DNA of 5,931 bases, from assembly GCA_947173915.1 (NCBI GenBank), contig CAMWGZ010000076.1, forward strand, positions 1 to 5,931. The letters run 5' to 3'. Below, in pieces: positions 1-5,931 of this stretch. The DNA comes from an uncultured Alistipes sp. Lineage in GTDB: Bacteria; Bacteroidota; Bacteroidia; Bacteroidales; Rikenellaceae. The notes beneath the pieces were generated by a model. The model worked only from the letters and a program-made list of their open reading frames with translations, was not told the DNA's origin and made no database searches. The translations under genes and the position numbers were made by a program. Each line of letters opens with the position of its first letter. The stretch's first letter is position 1.

Positions 1-616
1 CTACAGCCCGTCATCCGTTTCGAACTTCAAGCTGATATTCAAAGGGAAGGAGCATACGTCAACCTCCGAAATCCTGATGGAATACCCTGCCTTCAGCGAC
101 TACAATACCCCGTTCATGGACAGCGGTGCCTACACGGCCACGATCAGCTACGGCGATCCCGAAGCCGAGGGGCCGAGCAAGTTCTGCTATGCGGGAACGG
201 TCGATTTCGAAGTCATCGCCCGCAAGACAACCCATACGACCATTACGGCCGGGCTCTCGAATGCCGCGATCAGCCTCTCGTGCGGCGAGTGGTTCAACAA
301 ATACTACACCGACGCGAATTTCGTCATCCGCACCGAGTCGGGCAACAGCTTCAGCTTCCCGCAGAACTCTTCGGCCTCGGCTCCGATTTTCGTCAAGCCC
401 GCGACGCGGCTGTTCCTCAAAGGCACGGCGGGCAAGGCCCAGAACGGAGTGAAGGTGGAGTTTCCCGAATACGAAATCGGCAAGACCGCGGCCCGCAGCT
501 GGCACAAGATCGTCATCGACGCTTCGCAGGTGGGCGAAAAGATCATGCTGATCCTTCTCGACGACACCCTGACGGAGGTCGCCCCCGTAGAGGTGGAGCT
601 GAACCCCGAAGCCTGA
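1..616 (+). CDS. DUF4493-family envelope protein, C-terminal part (5' end outside window)
   Basis: The reading frame is open from the left edge (first whole codon at base 2) to a TGA at 614-616, giving about 204 residues. The true start lies upstream, so a signal peptide or lipobox cannot be checked; the first internal ATG (base 77) lies inside the domain and is not the start. The visible part matches the general DUF4493 layout: a beta-strand pair (NFKLIFKGKEH), then a glycine-tyrosine turn (SGAYTATISYGDP), a tyrosine/glycine strand (FCYAGTVDFEV), and a second half rich in alternating hydrophobic strands ending in a short acidic tail (VEVELNPEA). The next two genes repeat the same order of elements, which supports a paralogous set. 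Unlike them, it ends right after this domain with no extra modules. It lies 33 bases before the next gene, so they are probably cotranscribed. By analogy with its neighbours it is likely an exported lipoprotein (inference). Biochemical function is unknown. Confidence 0.8.
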   Translation, partial: YSPSSVSNFKLIFKGKEHTSTSEILMEYPAFSDYNTPFMDSGAYTATISYGDPEAEGPSKFCYAGTVDFEVIARKTTHTTITAGLSNAAISLSCGEWFNKYYTDANFVIRTESGNSFSFPQNSSASAPIFVKPATRLFLKGTAGKAQNGVKVEFPEYEIGKTAARSWHKIVIDASQVGEKIMLILLDDTLTEVAPVEVELNPEA

Positions 617-649
617 AAACGCATTCAATCACAGAAAACGACATAACAC
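617..649 (+). other. Short A-rich intergenic leader before the second gene
   Basis: This 33-base gap is the longest in the window. I see no inverted repeat that could act as a terminator and no Bacteroidetes-type promoter (TTTG at about -33 with TAnnTTTG at about -7). The stretch just before the ATG (CAGAAAACGACATAACAC) is A-rich and lacks a GGAGG-like site. That is typical of Bacteroidetes translation starts, which rely on A-rich, unstructured leaders. The gap reads as an operon spacer. Confidence 0.5.
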
Positions 650-2446
650 ATGAAGACATTTGTCAAATATCTCTTTCCGCTGCTGGCCGTCGCGCTCATG
701 GCTGCGGGCTGCGGCAAAGACTCCCTTCCGGTCGATAACGAACAGGGAGGGACCGATTCGGAGAAAGGAATACTCTGTTTCGCAAACTGGAATCTGGATG
801 TCGTCAGCGACTCCGAAATCATTTCGACGGACAAAACGCCGCTGAGCCTGACCCGCACCGCGACGCAGGCCCCCGACACCTATCTGATCAAGATCTACAA
901 CTCGAAGAAGCAGGAGGTCGGCAGCTACACCTATGCCGAAATCAAGGCTCAGGAGCGTCTCGAACTGCCGCAGGACACCTATACCATCACGGCCGAGTCG
1001 CCGAACTACGCCAGCATCGCCGATGCCGCCTGGGAGGACGAGGACGGCGCGGCCTACTACGGATACACCTCCGCGACGGTCATCAAGCGCCAGCAGACCA
1101 ACGTAACCAACCTGACGGCCCGTCTGGCCAACATCAAGACGACGGTCGCCATCTCCGCCGAGCTGAACAGCCTCTTCAAGCAGGACGACGACGGGCAGCA
1201 GCTTACCACGACCCTCTCCATCGGGGACAACTCCCTGGTATTCGGCCGGGCCGAAACCACCCGCGAGCCCCTCAAGGCGGGTTTCTTCCGCGCAGTGGAG
1301 GAGAACAACACCCTCAGGATCCTCCTCAAGGGCCTCTACAACAAGGCGGCCGAAGGAGAGGCCCCCCAGTACGTTCCGGTAAACTGGTCGCAGGAGCTTA
1401 TCAACGTGAGTGCCGGCCAGTGGCGCAAGATCAGCATCAAGATCCTGAATGCGGACAAGGGCAACGTGCAGATCGGCATCACGGTCGAGACCTGGGTCTA
1501 TGACGAGCGGATCGACGTGGATGTCATGTCGGCTCAATACTCCTTCACGGAAGAAGAGATTTTCGACGAAGAGGTCTCCGACGAAAATTCGCCGGTGCTG
1601 ACCCTCGAAAACAACCACGACATAGCCCAGCCGTTCCGCATCACGACCGAAATCTTCGACTTCGACGTGGCAAGCTGTTCGGACATGATCAGCGCCGTCG
1701 TGACACCCGCCGCAGGTTCGACCGTCGCATCGCTCGAAGCGGTCTTCGACTCGGACAGCGAGGCATTCCTCGCGGCACTCGCCGCAGCGGGCTATGCGAA
1801 CAACACCGTCTCGTTCTGGCCGGGAGAAAACGCAGCGGGCACCTACTGCGTGGTAAAGGAGAGCGGTTCGAGCCTGCTCGTCAAGGTAAACTATGCGGGC
1901 ATGAAGGGACTCTACGACTTCCCGGGCACCCACACCGCGAAATTCATCGCCGTCGATTCGGAGGGCCGCCGCTCTTACACGACGATGACGATTCTCGTCT
2001 CCCACAGCAGCGGCTCCGACGAAGGTCCCGGCATCGTGTGGGAGGGTAGCGACTTCGGTCAGATCCACATTCTCCCGGAGGGAGGCGCTCTGGACGTGGT
2101 CATCAACATTACCTCGGCGACGGGACTTACCGGCCTGAACGTGGAGATCGACAGCAACATTCTCGACGAGGAGACCCTGACCGGCGTGGGTCTCGCCCCC
2201 TCGCTGGACCTGGTCAATCCGGGCAGCACGGAGGGCGTGCTGCAGTCGCTCAAGTTCCCGACCGGAGCCGAGGTCGTGGGCAACAAGAACCTCACGTTCG
2301 ACATTTCGGAGTTCATGCCCATGATCTACGGTCTGGCGCAGGTGAACGGAAAGAGCGGCTACGTGAACTTCAAACTGATCGCCGCCGACGCTTCGGGACG
2401 GAAGGAGGCGACGATTCAGCTCCGAGTTACCATCCCCACCAAGTAA
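650..2446 (+). CDS. DUF4493-family lipoprotein with two C-terminal Ig-like modules
   Basis: The 598-residue product starts with a lipoprotein signal: basic MKTFVK, a hydrophobic core, and lipobox MAAGC with the acylated cysteine at residue 21. The following residues GKDS are charged, which may favour surface display. Residues ~40-291 resemble DUF4493: opening strand GILCFANWNL, a segment DTYLIKIYNSKKQ, the LPQDTYTITAES turn, and YYGYTSATV, ending in a strand pattern (WRKISIKILNADKG) also seen in both neighbouring lipoproteins. Two beta-rich modules follow, about 313-452 and 459-598. Each closes with a similar strand, KFIAVDSEGRRSYTTMTILV and FKLIAADASGRKEATIQLRV, typical of Ig-like or cadherin-like repeats. 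Module one has two cysteines (343 and 400) that could pair. The ATG is chosen because the signal peptide begins exactly there. It lies 33 bases after and 19 bases before its neighbours, so the three are likely cotranscribed. Role unknown; an adhesive or scaffold surface protein is an inference. A distant fimbrillin-type fold is an alternative. Confidence 0.85.
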   Translation: MKTFVKYLFPLLAVALMAAGCGKDSLPVDNEQGGTDSEKGILCFANWNLDVVSDSEIISTDKTPLSLTRTATQAPDTYLIKIYNSKKQEVGSYTYAEIKAQERLELPQDTYTITAESPNYASIADAAWEDEDGAAYYGYTSATVIKRQQTNVTNLTARLANIKTTVAISAELNSLFKQDDDGQQLTTTLSIGDNSLVFGRAETTREPLKAGFFRAVEENNTLRILLKGLYNKAAEGEAPQYVPVNWSQELINVSAGQWRKISIKILNADKGNVQIGITVETWVYDERIDVDVMSAQYSFTEEEIFDEEVSDENSPVLTLENNHDIAQPFRITTEIFDFDVASCSDMISAVVTPAAGSTVASLEAVFDSDSEAFLAALAAAGYANNTVSFWPGENAAGTYCVVKESGSSLLVKVNYAGMKGLYDFPGTHTAKFIAVDSEGRRSYTTMTILVSHSSGSDEGPGIVWEGSDFGQIHILPEGGALDVVINITSATGLTGLNVEIDSNILDEETLTGVGLAPSLDLVNPGSTEGVLQSLKFPTGAEVVGNKNLTFDISEFMPMIYGLAQVNGKSGYVNFKLIAADASGRKEATIQLRVTIPTK

Positions 2447-2465
2447 TCACTCATCCGAAAAAGAC

Positions 2466-4565
2466 ATGAAAAAATTCATCATATACATTCTGGCCGGCAT
2501 CGCGCTTTCGACCGCAGCCTGCACCCGGAGCGACATCGAGGAGAACGGCACGGAAAACATGGGCACCCTCCAGCTGAGCCTCAGCCTCAGCAACACCACC
2601 CGAAGCGAAGGCTACGACGCTTTGGCGCGGAGCACGATGCGCATCTACAAGCTCGAAGAGGGAGAGGAGACGCTGATCCGCAAATACACGCCGGCGACGG
2701 AGGTGCCCAGCCACCTCTACCTCGTCGCGGGCCAGTACCGCGTCAAGGTGCAGGCGGGCGACCAGAGCAACGCCAGCTTTACCAACAAAAGCTACTACGG
2801 CGAGGCGGACATACACATCACCCCCCACGAGATCTTCAGCCGCGAAATCGTCTGCCACATTACCAACATCGGCGTGCAGGTCAATTTCGACCAGACGGTG
2901 CCGGAGAAGATGAGCAGCTACAAAACCTATGTCAGCACGATCGACACCTTCTCCAAGACCGAAGCGGAGAACGGCTCGGTCCCGACTCTCGCCTACACCG
3001 AAGACGGGCAGGGATACTTCCTGCTGCCGGAGGGTGTGAGCAACCTGAGCTGGGGATTCTACGGATCGGGCGATGAGCTGGGCAACGTGCAGAAGACGGG
3101 AGTCATCGCGGCTCCCGAAGCGGGCAAGCTCTACACGCTGACATTCAAATACTCGAAGACCCCGAACGGATACCTGGACATCAGCGTGCTGGTTGAGGAG
3201 AACGGCGAAATCTTCGACGATCCGTTCATCTTCAACCCGCAGCCCACGATCTCGGGCGACGGCTTCAACCTCGGGACGACCGTCGGCTACCACACCGACC
3301 CGATTTCATTCTCCGTGACCTCGGTCGAGGCCCTCGACAACATCGTGGTCGAGACCGGCGGACAGAGGTTCCCGATCCTGACCTCCGGAGCAGAAGCTCC
3401 CGAGGCGGCAGCCAACGGCATCCGCTACACGGCGACCGACGCATCGAACGGAAAGATCGCATTCGACGGAACGTTCTTCTCGAAATTCCCGTGCGGCATC
3501 CAGACCCTCGACTTCACGCTGACCGACAAGGCGGCGATACAGGGCATCGGCACCGCCCGCATCGCGATCCCCGGCCTGAAAAGCCCCGAGTGCGACCTGT
3601 GGTTCGGCACGGCCGACTTCCAGGAGATCGTTACCGACCCGGCGGCATCCTCCGACCGACAGATCCGCTACCGGAGCCGTCCGACGGGAACGACCGAATT
3701 CGGAAGGTGGCAGACCATCGATGCCACCCCCGGCGACGACTTTACCAGCACGGCCCGCGCCACCGACTTCGCGGCCGGCTGCGACTACGAGTACCAGCTC
3801 GTCGTGGACGGAACCGCGGGCAGCATCCGGAGCTTCTCGACGGAGGCGGGCGTACAGGTTCCCAACGGCGACTTCGAGACCTGGTCCTACCTGAACGGCA
3901 AGGTTCCCTTCCCCTGCGAGGAGTCGGCGATCGGCAGCACCGGCATGGGCACGGGCTACACCGGCTTCTGGGGCACGGGCAACCCGGGCGGATCGAGCTT
4001 CAACATCATCCCGACCAGCGCCGTGGAGGACCACCGCCCCGGATCGACCGGCAGCAAGTGCGCCCTGATGGAGACCAAAAGCGCCATCATCACCATCGCC
4101 GCCGGCAACATCTTCATCGGCTCCTTCGGACGGATCCACCACACGACCAAAGGCGACGTCTATATGGGACGGCCCTTTACCTTCAACGCGCGCCCCAAGG
4201 CACTCCGCTTCTGGGTCAAGGGCAACGTCGGCTCGAACGACAAGGCCAGCCTGTTCGTCTGCATGGGTAAATGGCAGGGCTACCACACCGTCGATACCAA
4301 CGATACGAGTACGTTCATCGACCTGAAGACCAACAGCAAGACCCTGCCGGGCGGAGATCCCATCACGGGCTACGCCCTCTGGCAGGCCGATACGCTGCCG
4401 AACGAGTGGCAGGAGGTCGTGCTCGAGATCAACTACAACGACGAATACATCGACAACCGGCCCACCCACCTCATGATAACCGCCTCGTCGAGCTACCGCG
4501 GCGACTACATGGAGGGCAGCACGGACAGTAAATTGTATCTCGACGACATCGAATTCGTCTATTGA
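2466..4565 (+). CDS. PCMD-domain lipoprotein with DUF4493-like, Ig-like and FN3-like modules
   Basis: The 699-residue product begins with a lipoprotein signal, lipobox STAAC with cysteine 19, followed by the acidic stretch SDIEEN. Residues ~32-257 are DUF4493-like (MGTLQLSLSLSNTTRSEGYD, STMRIYKLEEGEE, HLYLVAGQYRVKVQAGDQ, SYYGEADIHI, IVCHITNIGVQVNFD). Residues ~258-370 form an Ig-like module. Residues ~371-462 look like a fibronectin type III fold, with the usual closing pattern YEYQLVVDGTAGSIRSFST. From NGDFETW (467-473) to the end is a PCMD domain (Pfam PF13201, putative carbohydrate metabolism domain). It is recognised by that opening, the AGNIFIGSFG and GRPFTFNARPKALRFWVKG stretches, and the final ASSSYRGDYMEGS...LYLDDIEFVY. 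PCMD proteins are common in gut Bacteroidales and are suspected of glycan binding or processing, but no catalytic residues can be assigned here. The gene follows its neighbour after 19 bases and precedes the barrel gene by 8. Likely outer-membrane-anchored. Domain calls are from memory of the families; the PCMD call is the surest. Confidence 0.88.
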   Translation: MKKFIIYILAGIALSTAACTRSDIEENGTENMGTLQLSLSLSNTTRSEGYDALARSTMRIYKLEEGEETLIRKYTPATEVPSHLYLVAGQYRVKVQAGDQSNASFTNKSYYGEADIHITPHEIFSREIVCHITNIGVQVNFDQTVPEKMSSYKTYVSTIDTFSKTEAENGSVPTLAYTEDGQGYFLLPEGVSNLSWGFYGSGDELGNVQKTGVIAAPEAGKLYTLTFKYSKTPNGYLDISVLVEENGEIFDDPFIFNPQPTISGDGFNLGTTVGYHTDPISFSVTSVEALDNIVVETGGQRFPILTSGAEAPEAAANGIRYTATDASNGKIAFDGTFFSKFPCGIQTLDFTLTDKAAIQGIGTARIAIPGLKSPECDLWFGTADFQEIVTDPAASSDRQIRYRSRPTGTTEFGRWQTIDATPGDDFTSTARATDFAAGCDYEYQLVVDGTAGSIRSFSTEAGVQVPNGDFETWSYLNGKVPFPCEESAIGSTGMGTGYTGFWGTGNPGGSSFNIIPTSAVEDHRPGSTGSKCALMETKSAIITIAAGNIFIGSFGRIHHTTKGDVYMGRPFTFNARPKALRFWVKGNVGSNDKASLFVCMGKWQGYHTVDTNDTSTFIDLKTNSKTLPGGDPITGYALWQADTLPNEWQEVVLEINYNDEYIDNRPTHLMITASSSYRGDYMEGSTDSKLYLDDIEFVY

Positions 4566-4576
4566 AACCGTTCATG
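4562..4576 (+). promoter_or_regulatory. Start region of the first barrel gene: TTG overlap or ATG 8 bases after the stop
   Basis: Two in-frame starts are possible. A TTG at 4562-4564 overlaps the previous gene's TGA (4563-4565). An ATG at 4574-4576 follows the stop by 8 bases. I prefer the ATG: it gives a standard signal peptide starting MRKHTV, ATG is the start of every other gene here, and the leader before it (CTATTGAAACCGTTC) resembles the other leaders in having no Shine-Dalgarno. Either way the spacing suggests translational coupling to the lipoprotein gene. Confidence 0.6.
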
Positions 4577-5455
4577 CGAAAACACACCGTCATTCTGACA
4601 CTTTCGCTGTGTCTCTGTTTTGCGATCGGACGATCGTCGGCCCAGGAGGGGCCGGCGGTCGTTCCGACTGCAAGACCGGCCTATGCCCGGAACGACTCTC
4701 CGCTGCAAACGCGTCCGGAAGAGGCGGCATCGGGCATCGCGCCGCAGGAAGGGGCCGTCTCCGCCGCCCGCTCCTTCTCCCGCTCGGAGCGGGGTCTGAC
4801 CTCCCTGTCCAACCGGTTCGTTCCCAAAGGACAGTGGGTCTTCGGTATCGCGGCCTCCTATTCGACCCACACCAACGACGACTACACCTTTCTGGTAATC
4901 GACGACATCAACTCGGACGGCTACACCTTCAAGGTAACTCCATTCCTCTCCTACGCGCTGCGCGACAACATGGCCGTCGGAGTCCGGTTTACCTATTCGC
5001 GGTCGCTGCTGCGCATCGACGGAGGGCGCATCAACATGGGCGATGAAGATACGGGAATCGACATCGGAGTCGATTTCTACAACGCGCTTCAGCACAACTA
5101 TTCGGGAGCGGTCATCTGGCGGCAGTACATCCCCCTGGGGCAGAACAGGCGCTTCGCCCTGTTCAACGAAATGAGTCTCTCGCTGGGCGGAGGACAGGCC
5201 CGTTTCGCCGCCGACTCGCCGGTGCGGGGCACCTATTCGACCAGCTTCACGGGATCGCTCGGCATCTCGCCGGGACTGGTGGCCTTCGCCACCAACAACC
5301 TGGCATTCGAGGTAAACGTCGGCGTGATGGGTATCAGCTACACCCGCACCCGCCAGATACACAACCGGGTAAACTCCGGCACCCAATCCTCGGGCATGAT
5401 CAATTTCAAGGTCAATATCCTCTCGATCGGTCTGGGTGTCTCGTTCTACATGTAA
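4574..5455 (+). CDS. Outer-membrane beta-barrel protein, first of a tandem pair
   Basis: From the ATG at 4574 the product is 293 residues. Residues 1-23 are a signal peptide with hydrophobic core VILTLSLCLCFAIG and likely cleavage SSA|Q. The cysteines in the core do not form a lipobox, so this is not a lipoprotein. Residues ~24-80 are a low-complexity linker rich in Pro, Ala, Ser, Arg and Glu. From ~82 the chain alternates hydrophobic and polar residues in amphipathic strands; I count about eight clear ones, among them WVFGIAASYSTH, YTFKVTPFLSYAL, MAVGVRFTYSRS, FALFNEMSLSLGG, LAFEVNVGVMGISYTRT and the last, NILSIGLGVSFYM. A final strand with a near-terminal aromatic residue fits recognition by the BAM machinery. 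A conserved RDNMAVGVRF segment (130-139) recurs in the next gene. It lies 8 bases after the PCMD gene and 13 before its paralogue. Likely an integral outer-membrane protein; what it transports or holds is unknown. Strand number is estimated by eye. Confidence 0.85.
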   Translation: MRKHTVILTLSLCLCFAIGRSSAQEGPAVVPTARPAYARNDSPLQTRPEEAASGIAPQEGAVSAARSFSRSERGLTSLSNRFVPKGQWVFGIAASYSTHTNDDYTFLVIDDINSDGYTFKVTPFLSYALRDNMAVGVRFTYSRSLLRIDGGRINMGDEDTGIDIGVDFYNALQHNYSGAVIWRQYIPLGQNRRFALFNEMSLSLGGGQARFAADSPVRGTYSTSFTGSLGISPGLVAFATNNLAFEVNVGVMGISYTRTRQIHNRVNSGTQSSGMINFKVNILSIGLGVSFYM

Positions 5456-5468
5456 ATACGGAAACACG

Positions 5469-5931
5469 ATGAAACGACTGATTTTACCTTTTCTGATAGC
5501 CGTATCGACGGTTTCCGTACTCCGGGCCCAGGACCACCCCGTCAGCGCCGGTCCGTCGGCCGCGCCGCGCGACACGCTCGCGGTGCTGAGCACCGAAGAG
5601 CTGCCGGAACTCTGCGACCTTACCGAAGTCCCGGAAACCGCAGCGCTCTCTGCGCAGCAGGCCGGAGCAAAACAGCGCTTCCTGCCGATGAAACGGCGCA
5701 TCGACCGGGAGATCAACAAAATCAAATTCGTCTATGCGGGCGAGGTCTCGCTCGGGCTTACGGTCTCCTACGGAACGCTGTCGAGCGAGAACACCGACTT
5801 CCTGCTGCTGCTCGACAACCTCAATCTGGACGGAAGCGTCTTCACGATCGATCCGTCGGTCGGCTACTTGTTCCGGGACAACATGTCGGCCGGCGTGCGC
5901 TTCGGCTACCGCGACCTCAAGGGTTCGCTCA
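5469..5931 (+). CDS. Outer-membrane beta-barrel protein, second of the tandem pair (3' end outside window)
   Basis: The frame runs open from the ATG at 5469 to the right edge, 154 whole codons with no stop. Residues 1-20 are a signal peptide (MKRLILPFLIAV core, likely cleavage LRA|Q). A linker of about 50 residues rich in Pro, Ala, Glu and Thr follows, then a strongly basic, helix-like stretch MKRRIDREINKIK (74-86) just before the first barrel strand (EVSLGLTVSYGTLSSE). The barrel region aligns with the preceding gene: SY then T, FLLLLDNLNLDGSVF against FLVIDDINSDGYTF (one residue longer here), and RDNMSAGVRFGY against RDNMAVGVRFTY. This shows a tandem duplication that has diverged considerably. 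It begins 13 bases after the previous stop, with leader ATACGGAAACACG and no Shine-Dalgarno. By homology to its neighbour it is probably a small outer-membrane barrel of similar size. Substrate or partner unknown. Confidence 0.85.
   Translation, partial: MKRLILPFLIAVSTVSVLRAQDHPVSAGPSAAPRDTLAVLSTEELPELCDLTEVPETAALSAQQAGAKQRFLPMKRRIDREINKIKFVYAGEVSLGLTVSYGTLSSENTDFLLLLDNLNLDGSVFTIDPSVGYLFRDNMSAGVRFGYRDLKGSL

Noticed and set aside
629..2068. Long minus-strand open frame of about 479 residues opposite the second gene
   Set aside because: It is the antisense shadow of a GC-rich gene with strong third-position bias: Arg/Gly/Val/Asp-rich, no recognisable domain or signal peptide, while the + strand frame has a lipobox and clear domain pattern.
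617..2465. Internal promoters or terminators between the genes
   Set aside because: The gaps of 33 and 19 bases hold no stem-loop with a T-run and no TAnnTTTG box.
3491..4270. Plus-strand alternative frame rich in His, Arg and Gln, with runs such as HHHHRRRQHLHR
   Set aside because: It is an out-of-frame reading of the PCMD gene; the histidine runs arise from repeated ATC/ACC codons in the true frame and are not a metal-binding protein.
3306..4469. Minus-strand open frame of about 387 residues opposite the PCMD gene
   Set aside because: Composition is Gly/Ala/Arg/Val-rich with no domain signature, and it lies wholly inside a well-supported + strand gene.
4497..4505. RGD tripeptide in the PCMD lipoprotein (residues 678-680), resembling an integrin-binding motif
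   Set aside because: It lies in the C-terminal SSSxxGDxxxG segment characteristic of PCMD domains, so the match is probably a family feature with a chance arginine.
1..4565. Naming the lipoproteins as FimA/Mfa-type fimbrillins
   Set aside because: A distant fold relation is possible, but I see no typical donor-strand cleavage context or C-terminal polymerisation strand that would support a fimbrillin name, and the DUF4493/PCMD match explains the sequence better.
4607..4618. Cysteines in the signal peptide of the first barrel protein as a possible lipobox
   Set aside because: Residues before Cys13 and Cys15 are leucines, which do not fit the small-residue requirement at -1, and a normal SSA|Q signal peptidase I site follows.
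4559..5725. Minus-strand open frame of about 388 residues spanning both barrel genes
   Set aside because: It crosses the junction of two real genes with signal peptides and homologous barrels, and its translation is low-complexity without recognisable motifs.

Overview
The window is a stretch of GC-rich Bacteroidales DNA read entirely on the + strand. It holds five co-directional protein genes, the first and last cut by the window edges, and no RNA genes, insertion sequences or CRISPR repeats. A Bacteroidales host, most likely Alistipes or a close Rikenellaceae relative, is suggested by the lipoprotein families (DUF4493 and PCMD), by starts preceded by A-rich stretches rather than GGAGG-type Shine-Dalgarno sites, and by the strong G/C third-position bias. 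The genus is inferred from composition and family content and is not proved.

Layout: (1) positions 1-616, the C-terminal ~204 codons of a DUF4493-family protein; (2) 650-2446, a 598-residue lipoprotein with a DUF4493-like N-terminal region and two beta-rich Ig-like modules; (3) 2466-4565, a 699-residue lipoprotein with a DUF4493-like region, an Ig-like module, a fibronectin-III-like module and a C-terminal PCMD (putative carbohydrate metabolism) domain; (4) 4574-5455, a 293-residue outer-membrane beta-barrel protein; (5) 5469 to the window end, the N-terminal half of a paralogous beta-barrel protein. The gaps between genes are 33, 19, 8 and 13 bases, with no visible terminator or internal promoter, so this is almost certainly one operon extending beyond both edges.

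All products carry export signals where their N-termini are visible: two lipoprotein signals and two signal-peptidase-I-type signals. The simplest reading is a cell-envelope module. Lipoproteins of graded length share an N-terminal domain and are probably anchored in the outer membrane, perhaps facing outside. They are made together with two small barrels that sit in the same membrane. The PCMD domain points to glycan recognition or processing, but nothing here shows a catalytic site, and the window has no SusC/SusD pair, glycoside hydrolase or regulator. The biochemical role of these families is not established, so the idea of a surface complex is inference from gene order and domain content.
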